Shown here: one piece after another, positions 44,824 through 57,570 of the stretch
How positions within the stretch are numbered: position 1 is the stretch's first letter
Layout of the letters: every line of letters starts with the position of its first letter
Assembly (NCBI RefSeq): GCF_030052815.1
Contig: NC_079497.1
Coordinates: 24,194,258 to 24,258,257 of the forward strand
Direction of reading: 5' to 3'
Length of the DNA stretch: 64,000 nt
DNA from: Hevea brasiliensis
Lineage: Eukaryota; Streptophyta; Magnoliopsida; Malpighiales; Euphorbiaceae
The notes under the pieces: generated by a model
Databases searched by the model: none
Seen by the model: the letters and a program-made list of their open reading frames with translations, nothing else
Told to the model about the DNA's origin: nothing
Program-made: the position numbers and the translations under genes

Positions 44824-45390
44824 CTTGTACAAACTTTAATATGAAATGAAACTCGCTTTTTGTTCAGTGAATGGATGTGATCGGAAAATCTCTAAATTAC
44901 TTAAGCACTTGATTGTCTGAGCATATTAAAACAACTAAAGTTGATTATTAATCTAAGTGTATGAGGTCGGAAAACACCATAAGCATGAGATCGGCAGGGA
45001 ACCAACGCTAAACAGGACTTAATTTAAAATTGGAAATTTGGCTTGAGTACTTAAGATCGGGATCGCCATAAACCGGATTGGAACCTTAACTTGGTTATTC
45101 CTAAACTTTTAAAATGAAGATCTAGTGCTGGTTCAGTTTCGTCTGACGAGAGAGATCGGGAATGTAATTGACTATTCAGGAGATTTGACAATTGGTTTGA
45201 GAAATTGGCAAGGCTTTAAGTGACATGGGGACTTAGTATTGTTTTGATTCCTTTTGTGGAGAGGTCGGAAATGTGATTGTTCGGTAAAGAGAGATCGAAA
45301 ATGTAATTGGCTGGCAAAAGGGGACTTAGTGCTAGGGATCAGTTTCGAAATTTATTGATTCTGGGGATCGGCAAAAATATGGTGTCGACA

Positions 45391-45403
45391 GCTGCCCCTC
45401 TTT
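45391..45403 (-). other. Polypurine tract of E3
   Basis: AAAGAGGGGCAGC on the minus strand, adjacent to the 3' LTR. Confidence 0.85.
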
Positions 45404-45454
45404 ACATAATTTCTATTAAAGGGAAAAATTTTCCCGTGTAGGAATTATGTAAAG
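45400..45454. other. Conserved hairpin next to the polypurine tract (E3)
   Basis: CTTTACATAATTTCT (45400-45414) pairs with AGGAATTATGTAAAG (45440-45454); inner GGGAAAA/TTTTCCC (45421-45427 with 45429-45435). Both stems match E2, while the loop lengths differ. Confidence 0.65.
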
Positions 45455-45539
45455 ATTCAGACCCATATTTTGGGCGGTTAGGACTTCAAAGTTAGGAAGC
45501 TAAAGCCTACTTAAGTTAGTGACCTAGAGATTGGTAACA

Positions 45540-46640
45540 GGAGTTAAAATGCTAAAAATTTGACATCAACTTGGATCAAGGAACCAGAGGTTGATTAAAA
45601 AGAAATTTAGAATGCTGAAAGTTAAAATCAACTTAGATCAAAGAACTAGAGGTTGATTGACAGGAAATTTAAATGCTGGAAAATTAAAATCAACTTAGAT
45701 CAAGGAACCAGAGGTTGATAACAGGAAATTTAAATGCAGGAAATTAAAATCAACTTAGATCAAGGAACCAGAGGCTGATGACGGGAAATTTAAATGCAGG
45801 AAATTAAAATCAACTTAGATCAAGGAACCAGAGGTTGATTGACAGGAAATTTAAATGCAGGAAATTAAAATCAACTTAGATCAAGGAACCAGAGGTTGAT
45901 AACAGGAAATTTAAGATGCTGAAAATTAAAATCAACTTAGATCAAGGAACTAGAGGTTGATTGACAGGAAATTTAAATGCTGGAAAATTAAAATCAACTT
46001 AGATCAAGGAACCAGAGGTTGATTGACAGGAAATTTAAGATGCTGAAAATTAAAATCAACTTAGATCAAGGAACCAGAGGTTGATGACGGGAAATTTAAA
46101 TGCAGGAAATTAAAATCAACTTAGATCAAGGAACCAGAGGTTGATTGACAGGAAATTTAAATGCAGGAAAATTAAAATCAACTTAGATCAAGGAACCAGA
46201 GGTTGATAACAGGAAATTTAAATGCAGGAAATTAAAATTAACTTAGATCAAGGAACCAGAGGTTGATGACGATCTAAGTAACCAGAGGTTGATTGACAGG
46301 AAATTTAAATGCAAGAAATTAAAATCAACTTAGATCAAGGAACCAGAGGTTGATTGCAGGAAATTTAAAATGCTGAAAATTAAAATCAACTTAGATTAAG
46401 GAACCAGAGGTTGATAATAGGAAATTTAAATGCAGGAAATTAAAATCAACTTAGATCAAGGAACCAGAGGTTGATGATGGGAAATTTAAATGCAGGAAAT
46501 TAAAATCAACTTAGATCAAGGAACCAGAGGTTGATTGACAGGAAATTTAAAATGCTGGAAAATTAAAATCAACTTAGATCAAGGAACCAGAGGTTGATAA
46601 CAAGAAATTTAAAATGCTGGAAAATTAAAATCAACTTACA
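45540..46640. repeat. Minisatellite array, about 18 copies (E3)
   Basis: Monomers of about 61-66 bp with AAATCAACTTAGATCAAGG, AACCAGAGGTTGAT, and TGACAGGAAATTTAAATGCAGG or AATGCTGG variants. Same family as E2, with fewer and more variable units. Confidence 0.92.
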
Positions 46641-46789
46641 AAGCAAGTCTAATCTCGACACAAGAAGTTCTTCCCCGATGAAGTGTACTTAACAGGATCC
46701 TGAAAGCCGATGATTAATGGAGGACGAGTTACAAGACTTGGCCTACGACCTCATTTCTTCGGATGCCCCTTGACTTTCTTCTTATTTTG
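46641..46789. other. Spacer after the E3 minisatellite
   Basis: Shared with E2 16263-16419; no gene seen. Confidence 0.55.
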
Positions 46790-47455
46790 CGAAAAGCGCC
46801 CTTGCGGGTTTTCACTTTCCTTTCGTCCATTTGACTAGAAGCGCCCTTGCAGGTTTTCACCTTTATTTTTTTTTTTGGCCATTTCCTACAAATCTCATAG
46901 TAAAGTACGTGAGGTTATCAATTTTCAAATCCTAACCTTATGGAAAAATTTTAAATGATTAATAGCGCAGAGAAAATAGTGTGAGTATAAAGATAAAGCA
47001 AAAAGACGAATTGAAACGGGAAAAAGATAGATTGGAGAAGAAGAATGACTTTACTAAGGCTTTAAGAAACAAAGATATAGTTTTAAAGGAAAAGGGTTCA
47101 AGGATAGATCTCACATGTTTCTTGTAGTTAGCTTTGAAGTCCCTTAACTGCCATTATTTCAAGTACTCTGAAGCCTCGTGCCATGACAGTTTATTTCCCT
47201 TCTTAGTTTCATGCCCCGCTCCTTATTTCTCCCCTTTTGGTTCTTGGGATGCCCTTTCGGGTTTTCACCCCTAGATTTTTCTTTTCTCTTTTTTTTTTTT
47301 GTTTTTTTTTGCTTGCTCTTTCAGGACGCCCTTTTGGGTTTTCATTCTTCACTCATTTTACAGAAAGCGCCCTTTGAGGGTTTTCGCCTTCTTTCACACA
47401 TTTTGCTAGGAGTGCCCTTTCGGGTTTTCACCCTACCCTTTTTTTTTTTTTTTTT
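46790..47455. repeat. CCC-N4-GGG/GTTTTCAC repeat region (E3)
   Basis: Units such as GCGCCCTTGCGGGTTTTCAC, GATGCCCTTTCGGGTTTTCA and GCGCCCTTTGAGGGTTTTCG, separated by poly-T. The region between about 46890 and 47220 is AT-rich spacer. It ends in poly-T at the deletion junction. Confidence 0.8.
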
Positions 47456-47456
47456 G

Positions 47457-47570
47457 GAAACAAATGCGCTATTAATTCATTAAGATTTATGACATAAGAA
47501 AAGGGTCCATTTACAATGTTACACTTGCCACCATGGACAAAATGATCAAGTGTAGATAACCAAAGGTACT
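47457..47570 (-). other. Truncated intron-like stretch at the E3 pol deletion
   Basis: GAATTAATAGCGCA on the element strand is also found inside the E2 intron-like region (20700-20715). The splice acceptor and all of RT to integrase are missing. The left side is the poly-T that in E2 follows the integrase stop. Confidence 0.7.
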
Positions 47571-47984
47571 TTACTCGAAATTAAGTACAGGGATGTCCTC
47601 TGCCGTCCAGTTATCCAACTCTTGCCCCTCAGCTATTGGCGAGACCAGAGCCTCATGCAAGGAATCCAAGTGGATAACATCAATAGATGGTTCATCGGGT
47701 GATTCTTCAACCTCTGCTGGATTTTCGATGACCGATTTAGTGAATACCTCTGTGATTCTCGGGACTACTTTCATTCCCCTGATTTTCTAGTCAAATCTCT
47801 GATCCCGAAGTCTATTCCTCATCCAGAATCGTCCATCTATGAGGGCATCTTCCTCATATCCCAAACCGCAATGGCCCACCTTCTGGATAGCCGGTATAGG
47901 TTCAATAATTCCTTGTAATGTGGCACCTAGGCCTTTGCCTTCTTCATATCCATTCCTTGACATTATCTTGGCTACCATAGCCAT
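47571..47984 (-). pseudogene. G-patch-like segment of E3
   Basis: GYEEGKGLGATLQGI at about 47925-47965, then an acidic tail ending in TAA at 47571. One TAG (47787-47789) follows LRDQRFD, where E2 has a Gln codon. It is in the same frame as gag and protease. Confidence 0.75.
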
Positions 47985-48977
47985 AGCCCCTTCATTTCTG
48001 ATTTCTTATAATTCGAGGGCCTGGAAAGAGCTTTCCAACGACTCTTCAGCAGCTTCCACATAAGGAAGTGATTGTGGCTTAGTGACCAATATGGTTTCTT
48101 CCCCTCTCATCGTGATGATTTTGCCATCCATGATGTACTTTATCTTCTGATGCAAAGTTGAAGGAACGGCATTGGCGGAATGGATCCACGGCCTCCCCAG
48201 CAACATAGTGTAGGCCGGTTCAATGTTCATCACTTGGAATGTGACGTTGAAGGTGCAGGCGCCAATTTGGAGTGACAAGTCGATGTCTCCCAATACTTCT
48301 CTTCTTGTACCATCAAAGGCTCTTACCACCATAGCACTCTGACGTATATTTGATTGGTCAACTGGCAGTCTAGCCAAGGTAGCACTAGGAAGTACGTTGA
48401 GTGCTGATCCATTATCAATAAGGACCTTGGCCACTATACAACCTTTGCATTTCACTGTCACATGGAGGGCTTTAGTGTGTGCCAAGCCTGCAGGATCTAT
48501 CTCTTCTTCAGAAAAGGTAACAAAACTGGATGCCTGGATTTGTCCCACTATCTTCTCGAACTGCCCCGGTGTGATGTCGGGGTTCACAAAGGCCTGATCC
48601 AGGATTTTCTGCAAGGCATGACGGTGCACCTCAGAGCTCAAAATTAGCGATAACAGTGAAATTCGGGCAGGTATCTTTCTCAACTGCTCCACCACATCAT
48701 ATTCACTCTGCTTCATTATTTGGAGCAATAGCTCCTCCTCTTCTTTAGGCCCGGCGGGTTCTACTTCCCCCGTTTTCTCAATCTCCTCTTCTGTACTTTT
48801 CTGTAATTCTCCCATTTTTACTTTCCCCTTCTTCTTTTCTTTCTCTTCGTTCCCGTAACATCTCCCACTTTGAGTTATAAACTCGACTTCTTGCTCGGGT
48901 GGGGAGGGTTTTGTGGCAATAACGGGCTGAGGATTGGTTTGGGAAGTAGTACCGCTGGTAGGTCCGGCATAAGTCAT
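47985..48977 (-). pseudogene. E3 aspartic protease region
   Basis: A continuous open stretch from 48977 to 48006 includes the charged linker (KEKKKGKVKMGE), a helical segment (RHALQKILDQAFVNPDI), the active site VLIDNGSALNVLP and the YTMLLGRPWIH motif. It is better preserved than in E2. A stop at 48006 (after SSFQALEL) separates it from the G-patch segment. It would mature Gag if translated. Confidence 0.88.
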
Positions 48978-51080
48978 CTTAAAATGCTCATGAGGAGTAA
49001 AGCACGGTTTTGGAGGTGCTGAGGGTGAAGCAAGATTAGGAGCTGATGTACTGCTTGACGCTCCTTGGGTGAAAGCTTGGAAATTGTAGTTTCAAGGGAC
49101 AGCATGAGTATTTGTGACTGGGAGCTGAGGCGGGGTTCGAATAATCGTCACTGGCGGTGAGGCTGCTGGGGATGAGAAAGTGATTCTGGGTTTAGTGGTA
49201 GAAGCATTTTGGCTGAATCTAGCTGTGTTCACTCCTCCTTCCATCTTTGACCTTTTCTGGCATCTCAAAACTTTGAGGGATAGTAAGTTCTGAACCTCTT
49301 GCTTAAACTCTTCACAATCCCGCAGCTCATGATCAGCTGCCCCTCCATGGTAAGGACATCCCGTACCCTTTTCTGATCCTGTTACCTAAAGGCAAAGGTA
49401 ACCTTCCCTCATTGCCATGGCAAAAATTTCCTCAAAGTGAGGAATTAGCTCATCTACCTCTGGTGCTAACCTCTCTCCATCCGATTCTATCATATTTACT
49501 CCATTGCCCGCATTATGATTGGGCAACGGGTTTGAGGTAACATTGGGGAGGGAACTATTTCCCTCAATCTTCAACCACCCGTTTCGGATTAAAGCGTGCA
49601 CTCTCCCTCAATCTTCAACCACCCTGCAGTTATCAGTTGAATGCCCTTGTGCCCCTCCATGATATTCACAACGGGCAGTGGCATCATACCACCTGGGGTA
49701 TGGTGGCTGAATTGGGTCTAGGGGAACTGGTACTATCCAGTTTATACCGACGAGGTATCGGTATATTTCACTGAGTGGGAGGGGAAGGGGTGGATTAGGA
49801 TTTCTTGGTGGTCTGGGGTTATTTTGAGGTGGCCTAGGTTGGGTAGGTGGAGGAGGAGGTCTAGACTGGTAATTTGTAGGTGGTGGGTATTATGGGCGTG
49901 TGTGTGGATAATTTGGGAAAGGAGGTGGAATGTTTGCAACTGTTTGGCCATGAGGGGGAAGATATGGCCGGTAGTTATTTTGAGGAAGTGGGGAGTAATT
50001 ATTTTGTCGGGTGATGGAATGCACATCACCCTCATTCTTTTTGCCAAAACTGACAGTTTTCTTCGCAGGATTCTCAGTCAATTCCTGCAGTCGTCCCATC
50101 CTTAAATTAGCTTCTATCCTCTCACCGGCTTGGATGATGTCAGAGAAGCTGTTGGAAGTGTTTCTAATCATCAAATTGAAGTAAGGAGCCTTCAATGTTT
50201 CGATGAACAGGGAGCATAGTTCATTATCAGTTACTGGAGGATATACTTCAGCAGCCTTTTCCCTCCATCTTTGGGCATATTCCTTGAAGCTTTCCCTATC
50301 TCTTTGCACCAGGTTTTGAAGGTCCCTCCTTGTGGGGGCCACATCACAGTTAAATTTGTACTGCTTCAAGAATGCATCCTCTAAATCCTTCCAGGAGCGC
50401 AGTTTGCTCCTATCCAACTGAATACACCATCTCAGGGCTACTCCGGATAGGCTCTCATGAAAGAAGTGGACGAGAAGTCTGTCATCTTCTGTCAAGGCAG
50501 ACATTTTGGCAATGTAGGTTACCAGGTGAATGCGGGGGTCTGAGTTCCCAGTGTACTTGTCAAAGTCCGGGACTTTGAATTTGGGTGGCACCACCACATC
50601 TGGCACCAATCTCAGTGACGCCACATCGACTGAACCATACATGTTCAGCCCCTCTATTGCTCTCAATCTTTCCTTTAGAGCAGACAGTTTTTCATTTTCC
50701 CTGGTCTTATTTTCTCCTCCTACTGCAAAAGATACTCCCCCAGCTGGGAAATGAGGGGTGGAGTGAACCGGAGGGATCAGTATTGAAGGGTATGGGTTGG
50801 CATTTGAGATAGCCGGGTAATGGGAGAAAGGTGGGTCATTATTTATAGTAGCCGGATTGATAGTGATTGTCGGATCCGGGATGGGTGACTGAAAGGTGAA
50901 AGAAGTTGAAGCTTGATGCGGATCATTTGTTGTAGGTGGTGGGAGAGGTAGTGGTAGGTTAGGTTTTGAAGCTGATTTATTTTGGGACATCTACCTCATT
51001 AGCCTCATGAGTTCTGAGACCTGGTCTTTCAGCTCGGATACTTGCCCTTGTAAGTTCTGTACTTGTTCTTGATCTTCCAT
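48978..51080 (-). pseudogene. E3 gag (interrupted)
   Basis: Starts at ATG 51080 (MEDQEQVQNLQGQVSELKDQ, here with Gln where E2 has a stop). Capsid region 49890-50990 with FKVPDFDKYTGNSDPRIHL, LSGVALRWCIQL, PTRRDLQNLVQRDRESFKEY and AGERIEANLRMGRLQEL. The first knuckle-like motif (CEYHGGAQGHSTDNC) is followed by a duplicated 20 bp segment (near 49560 and 49603), and the second is disrupted near 49385. Stops include TAG at about 50991 and TAA at 49890-49892, the latter at the same place as in E2. Confidence 0.9.
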
Positions 51081-51511
51081 TATCTTCTTTGTTTAGGATC
51101 TTGTTAAGTACACTCGCTTGGGTTGAACCGTGTGCTTGGTTAGACTTGCCTTGTTTGAAGCAATGTTTGATTTTCTATAGGGAGTATAAATAAAAGCTTT
51201 TAGTGAATTTTGAATTTTGTAAAAAAAAACTAAAGGTTCTGGTTCAAATGAAGGATACGGTGGCATTTGGAAGCCAAAATGAAATCTGCAGAAGGATGGT
51301 TGCATCAATTTTATCATGGCATCATTCGATAGTCTGACTGTGAATGACTAGATTGAATGCGCGTTTATGATACCTGTTCATATGGCATATCCAATTTTTC
51401 ACATAACCCTAGCGAGGGGGTTCCTACGGGAGTTATACTATTTATTCACAATTTTGCTAAACAATGGCCCAAAAAGTTTTCCATTAACTGAATATTTATA
51501 CACAGCATTCT
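51081..51511 (-). other. Spacer between ORF1 and gag (E3)
   Basis: Non-coding on the element strand, shared with E2 (24302-24710), including a poly-A stretch. No gene seen. Confidence 0.55.
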
Positions 51512-53392
51512 TTACATCGGCCTAGGCTCAGGGAGGCTCTTTATAATGAGATGACATTTTCTGAGATACTCGTATAACCTTTCTTCTTGTTTAGCAGGGT
51601 CGAATGCTTTCAGAGCATACTCGGATTCAGGAAGGAGTTCTTGTTTTCCCTGTGCTATCGTTCTCTCCAGCTAGTCGATATTCTCTTTCAGCTCTTGATA
51701 GAGAGTAGCTTGTCTTTCTTTCTCCTTCCTTTCCTTAGCACATTCTTTCAGAATATCGTTGATGAGTAATGCCTGTTCCTTCAATTCGAGCTTCTTCTTT
51801 TTGTTCTCTTGTTTATACTCTTCTACGAGTATCTCTTGGTATTTCATTTTTTCCTGAAGCTTACTATTCTGCATTTCTACTTCCCTTACCACAGCTTGGA
51901 GAGAGCTTTTTTCCTTTTCCCACCGCGCTTCTTGCTCTTCGAACCCCATCTTTTCAGTTTTTGCCTCTTCCCTGAGTCTTCTTACTTTTTTTTTTAAGGT
52001 TCTGCTGTTGGTCCTCTAACTGCTTTATTTGTTCTTACAGTTGTGAATTTTCGGTGTTTGCCTTCTGTAGTGAGTTAGCCAGATGATTATTAGCTTCTTT
52101 TGATAGGACATTGCTGTCTTCGAATTCTGCAGTTGAGTATTCTTGGTCCCTGTCAGCCCTCCATTTAAGATAATCGCCCGTGGCACTCGGACCTTTAGGC
52201 GACCTGTCCATCAGAGTGATGTTTTCCCAAGATTTGCAGGCTATTTTCAACCCCTCCTCTTCCTTGAGCTCATGGTAGAAATGACCTTGGTGGTATTCTT
52301 CTGTATTGATTCTGAACTGTGTTGAGCCGAATTGTCTTACTACTAAGGCCGAAGTGTAACTTGTGTATCCAGTCACTCCGATTAGGGATACTGATTGATT
52401 GTTCCCCGTGCTGATCAGAATGGATTGACTTGACGTCCACAATTTCTTCCAACAATAGTTATGGCTATTGAAGCTCAAAATCCGTTCTTGCCACTGCGGC
52501 TCATCCTTCGGGCTGATTACCAATCGGGTCATTTTCTCGATGAGAGGCTGGTCAAGATACCAAGTTAATCCCTTCGTCTCCATAGGACACATATGACTAA
52601 TGATCCAGAGGTGCAACAACTGAGAACAACACTTAATGGACCCCTTGCCTTGCTGTCTGTAGTAAGTGAGGGTTAAGAAAGTCTTGGCAAGTATTGCCGG
52701 TACTGGGTTGACTTTCTGTTTCTCTACTGCCCAGAACATTTCCACAACACCGCAGGTTATGATTCCGGAAGGTCCAGGGAACAAGATAAAGCCGTAAATT
52801 GCTAAAGCGAGCATCAATGAAGCTTGATCCCACTGTTGATCTTGGATGCATTGCTCCAACCCTTTCTTGAGGTAAGTCCAATACCATCCATGCGTGTTTC
52901 CTTTGACGGTTTCTCTCGCCTTTGCTTCTTCTGGTGGGATCCCCAGCATATGTGCAAGCCGTTTCCAGGTCTGCCTATGTTTGAGGTGTAGGTAAATCCG
53001 ATTCTGCGCCATATAAGAGATTTCTAGCAATGCTTGATATTCTTCCATAGTGGGAGCAGTATCGATGTCGTTGAAAGAGAACACTCCAAACTTAGGGTTC
53101 CAAACTGACAACATGGCCTTTAGTGCCAGGACCTGGACCCTAACTCGCATCAAGGTTGCAATCCTCCCGTATTTCTTCCCAAATTGTGCTTTGACCTGAT
53201 CGGGAAACAACTCCAACCATTGGCCAGACCCTCGAAACTGTTCATCCTGACTTCAATCTTGCTCAGGTCCAATGGGGGTAATGAGCTAGTATTCCTTTGT
53301 GGGGGCATCGAGCTATGAGACGATTCAGGCCATGGTTTAGCATTTTGTTCTGATTTAAGAACTTCTTCTGCCGACTGACTCGAGGATGCCAT
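51512..53392 (-). pseudogene. Ogre-type ORF1: DUF7745/plant-mobile-domain-like plus coiled coil (E3)
   Basis: ORF1 precedes gag in Ogre elements; its role is not established. It starts at ATG 53392 (MASSSQSAEEVLKSE) with a Ser/Pro-rich N-terminus. A one-base frameshift near 53240 separates this from the long open stretch 53216-52035. That holds a globular domain (VWNPKFGVFSFNDIDTAPTM, LLEISYM, WTYLKKGLEQCI, ALAIYGFILFPGPSGIITC) with the tryptophan and proline pattern of the plant mobile domain-like family. After a TAA at 52035 and a frameshift in an A-tract near 51990, a Lys/Glu-rich coiled coil (51671-51949) follows, then a stop at 51671, and the last part ends at TAA 51512 (SLPEPRPM). Confidence 0.78.
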
Positions 53393-54240
53393 GTTAAAAA
53401 TGATGCTTATCCTTTTACAGACCTTATTTCGGTGATGCCTGCAGGAAAAACTTATTAGCAGGATAAATTCAGGTAATCTTGAATTATATTATTGGCAGAG
53501 TGACACTTGCACATTTATCAAAGTAGGAAATAAATGTGCAAGTTCTCTTAACAGTATGATTCAAGATTACCCTTAAAAATAAGAACAAAATAAAATAAAC
53601 AGAATAGGGTAAGAGTAAGTATGCCTCTTTTGTCCTAAAGTAAAGGAAAGTCCTAATACCGGCTGGGTGCTACCTAATCGGACAGTTCTATCTTACAGGG
53701 TAACTTGCTACGGCTTCCAGCTATCGTGATAGTTTAGCTCAAGGTCTAATTTTCTAAAAGCCACAAGTTCCCAAATTGTCCCCACTGTAAACAGTAGAGC
53801 CCCATTCTATCCCCCACGATACTGTCGGGAAAATTCCACGGGTATCACAGTGAATAGAACGAGTTTCAATTTGAGCAGAAGCCTTCACGGATACTAATGG
53901 GGTAAAACCCACGGGTACCGCTACATGACTCCCTCCTACTTTCCTAAAAGGGTAAGAAAGCCCGGGTATAGGGCTGTAGCGTGTGAGGACATCGTGTGAG
54001 TATTCAGTGTGTGAAGGGACACCTTTACCTCTTCCCAATTCAGGGGGATTTTCATTCTTCCCTTTTTTCTTTTAAATGAAGAGCACTGTGGAAAGTAAAA
54101 CAAGCAAAACAAGCAAAATGGTTAGCAGAAATAACAATAATTAACGTACAGAATTTTGCGGAGTGAGCCCACCTAACTATGATTTGATCGCAAAATTAAA
54201 TCTACTTTTGGACCTCTAGACCGGGGTTAAGTTTTCAAAA
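53393..54240 (-). other. 5' leader of E3
   Basis: Non-coding leader between PBS and ORF1, homologous to the E2 leader (24790-25643). No further gene recognised. Confidence 0.65.
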
Positions 54241-54258
54241 TCCCCAGTGGAGTCGCCA
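54241..54258 (-). other. Primer binding site of E3 (tRNA-Arg)
   Basis: TGGCGACTCCACTGGGGA on the minus strand, 3 bp inside the 5' LTR. Confidence 0.87.
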
Positions 54259-54659
54259 AGCTGTCGCAAGGTGTTTTGCGGTCGCCTGGACGAACACTCA
54301 CCGAAGTGGGAAAAGTGAGGATTCGCCACTTTAATTTTGAGGGAAATTAAAGAAAACCATTTGTGAAAGTAAATTAAAATGAAACCACTTCAAAAACAGA
54401 GATTCAAGGTTCGGGGTCCGTAAACGGGCGGGGAAGGTGTTAGGCACCCCACCTCATCCCTCAACGAGGGTAAGCAGATTTAACTTCACGTTCTTTATAG
54501 TTAGGAGGGTTAGGCTGGAAATGTTAATCCTTTTGATAAAAGGAATATTTGATTTTTCACTAATCCGGATTACCCAGATACATAAGTAAATGAGACAACC
54601 TTAGTGAGTTGCTATTGGGTATTTGTTTTATTTTAGGGGGGATCATCTTACGTATTTGT

Positions 54660-55250
54660 TAAAATTTAATTTGGGGATCGGATAAGAACTCTCCTCCGAT
54701 CTCCTTTAAATATTTATTAAAATTTTAAGCTTGAGAATCGCATAAGAACTCTCCTCCGATCTCTTTTTAAATATTAGTTAAAATTTTTAAGTGAGAACCG
54801 TATAAGAACTCTCCTCCGATCTCCTTTTAAATGTTTATTAAAATTTTTAAGTGAGAACCGGATAAGAACTCTCCTCCGATCTCCTTTAAATATTTGTTAA
54901 AATTTTTAAGTGAGAATCGGATAAGAACTCTCCTCCGATCTCCTTTAAATATTTGTTAAAATTTTAGATTGAGAATCGGATAATAACTCTCCTCCGATCT
55001 CCTTTTTAAATATTTATTAAAATTTTAGATTGAGAATCGGATAAGAACTCTCCTCCGATCTCCTTTTTAAATATTTGTTAAAATTTTAGATTGTGAATCG
55101 GATAAGAACTCTCCTCCGATCTCCTTTTTAAATATTTGTTAAAATTTTAGATTGAGAATCGGATAATAACTCTCCTCCGATCTCTTTTTTAAATATTTGT
55201 TAAAATTTTAGATTGTGAATCGGATAAGAACTCTCCTCCGATCTCTTTTA
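54660..55250. repeat. About 60 bp tandem repeats in R/U5 of E3 5' LTR
   Basis: About ten units of the GAATCGGATAAGAAC / CTCCTCCGATCTCC type. Confidence 0.85.
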
Positions 55251-56266
55251 TTTTAATAGGGATCGGATAAGGACTTTTTCGATCTCTCGAAACTTGATTA
55301 CAGCTACCTGTCACAAAATCCAAGAACTAAGGGTTTTGGCATTTAAAGATGCAGGGGCTCGGAATAAGGCTTCTTTTAACTCATTGGTACCTTGTAACTT
55401 GTCAGGAGATACCAAACCGAATTTTCTGACCTTCCTATGTGGTCACCTTACCAGTACCTTTTGATACCCGATCTATCCCATTTATCTATATTAAGGTTCG
55501 GTTTTACTCTGCCTTGTGACGTCTTACTCAATTGTCTTTTGCATATTTCTAGTGATTCGGCCTTACTATTTTCCCGACTTATTGTTTAGACCTTTCATTA
55601 TTTTAAAGAGACCCTTAAGATACAGTTACCTACATTTTATCCGACCACTTATATGCTACTCGGGACTAGAAGACTTACATTCAGGAATAACAAAGATTAA
55701 TAAAAAGAATGGACTGGTCAACACGGAAGTAAACTCGAAAATGACCTTCTTCGTGTTCTTTAGCACAATATAAACTTGGAGAAAATTATATATATATAAA
55801 GAATAAAGGAAATACGTAAAATAAGAATGAGCACTTAATAAAAAAGCAATATGAGCACTCACCTGTGGGGAGTCAGATCTATTGAACTAACTATAGGATC
55901 ACAGAATGTAATGGGGGCCGCGGGCTGGTAACCTGAAGACTAAGGTTTGCCTTGAAATGAAGAATACCTTGTTAAAATGCAGTCCGATCAATATTATAAC
56001 CAAGTATGAATGAAGTTGAACTTGCACAACGGAAGTGGGAATAAAGATAACAAAGACAGAAAGTGAGAGTGTCACAGGATAAAGAACGAACTGAAAATGG
56101 AGAGTTTCAGTGTTCAAAAATCCTTTGTAAGAAAATACTTCAGAAAACCAGTTTCAAAAGTTTTTCTTATGAAAGCTTCAAAAATAGTAGAGTAACGAGC
56201 TGAATTAAGTTTCAGAGTCCTTCCGCTATATTCACTATATGTCCTTTGAACAGTTTTTCATACAGG

Positions 56267-56274
56267 TATTTATA
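56267..56274 (-). promoter_or_regulatory. TATA box for E3 genomic RNA (5' LTR)
   Basis: TATAAATA on the minus strand, in the position that would drive full-length RNA. Confidence 0.62.
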
Positions 56275-56901
56275 GGAACCGGGTGCTCCCCATGGAGGGT
56301 CAGGATCTGTTTTGAGGGAGATGGAGGGTTAAGATTTTAAAGGACATGATCTAAGGGCTCGGGAATTAAAGAGAATCAGAACGGACGACTGAGATCCCTT
56401 CCGGAGTATTTGTCCTTTTCTCTCTTCTAATCTAACGGCCCAAAATTTCTTGTTAAGAGCGATCTGAGGGCTAGGAGTGAAAAGCGCTGATCTTATCATT
56501 TTCTTCTTCGTTCCGAGGGCTTCGAGCTCGTCCTTACAAGTAAGATCAACGGTGGAGATTAGGACGTATGGCGCTATCCTGACGTACTCTGGCACATGTT
56601 AGTAATGTGGGCAATTCTGGGGCGTGCGGTGGAGATTTCGTTTGCGACGCTTTAACTACCTCGGCCCTAATTATGACGATAATCAGCAGGAGCTGTCTTA
56701 TTCTTTTTGCTATCCGACCTCCTTTCTTTTCCGATCTTCCTAACACGCTCTTTTCCGATCTTTCATGCCGGTCTCCCTTCTACCGATCTTTACCACACCG
56801 GTCTTCCTTTTATCGAGTTCGGTCCAGTCAAACCATTTATTTCCCTCAATTCTCGAGGCGTCCGCTTCGTTTTCTGTTTGCAATAAATGCTCAAATTTTC
56901 C

Positions 56902-57570
56902 TATATATACCTTCGATCGGGAAGCCCTACCTCATTTGACTTTCTCCCCTATTCTCCTCATTTTTCTTGTTCTAGCTGCTTCCGACAACAATCCCGGACA
57001 AGATGACCGCTTTTTATCTTTTTCCGGTTGCCCTCTTTGTTCCTTGCCTGAAAATTTACGATCCCGGTGATCAAAAAATCATGATGACCTTATCTGATGA
57101 TAGTGAGAGAACTGGACTAATTAACCGATCTGGATCGAGGACCTCGATCGTGCCGATCTCGAATCGTTTGCCCGATATAATCGGCGAACAGATTTCGGGC
57201 GAGAAGACTGCTAATAGTCCCCTTAACACCGGTGACTGCTCTTTGGCGTTCATCTGGCTCCTCTCCACACTGGGTGTTCCGACAGCGGCTCGGTTTCGAG
57301 CGGTAACTTTGATGACGACCTCTCTCATTCTCATGAGAGTCATAGTCCCCCCAGCCGGTACATCTTTTGACTCAGCCACGAGACTAGGCTTTGACATAGG
57401 CCTTTTAGATAGGATGTTCCACCGATCTCTAAAGATCGCCCTTATGATGTAATCAGACCTTTAGTGTAATCCGATCTTTAGAGATCGCCCAAATGATGTA
57501 ATATGACCTTTAATGTAATCCGATCTCCAGAGATTGTCCAAATGATGTAATTTGACCTTTTGGAAATAAA
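56902..57570 (+). other. Unit 1 in E3 5' LTR
   Basis: TATATATA (56902-56909), ATG 57003, ORF to 57452 (149 aa), AATAAA 57565-57570. The C-terminus differs from the 3' LTR copy because of a small indel near 57355. Confidence 0.4.
57434..57563. repeat. Tandem repeats between units 1 and 2 (E3 5' LTR)
   Basis: Three units with CCCAAATGATGTAAT and TAATGTAATCCGATC, as in the other LTRs. Confidence 0.75.

Larger units (their letters stand above)
39240..45390 (-). repeat. 3' LTR of E3
   Basis: Same architecture as the E2 LTR but clearly a different subfamily. It lacks 15 bp (GTTTTGCGGTCGCCT) present 11 bp inside the partner LTR. Regions 40230-41220 and 44830-45390 contain no supported gene. Confidence 0.95.
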
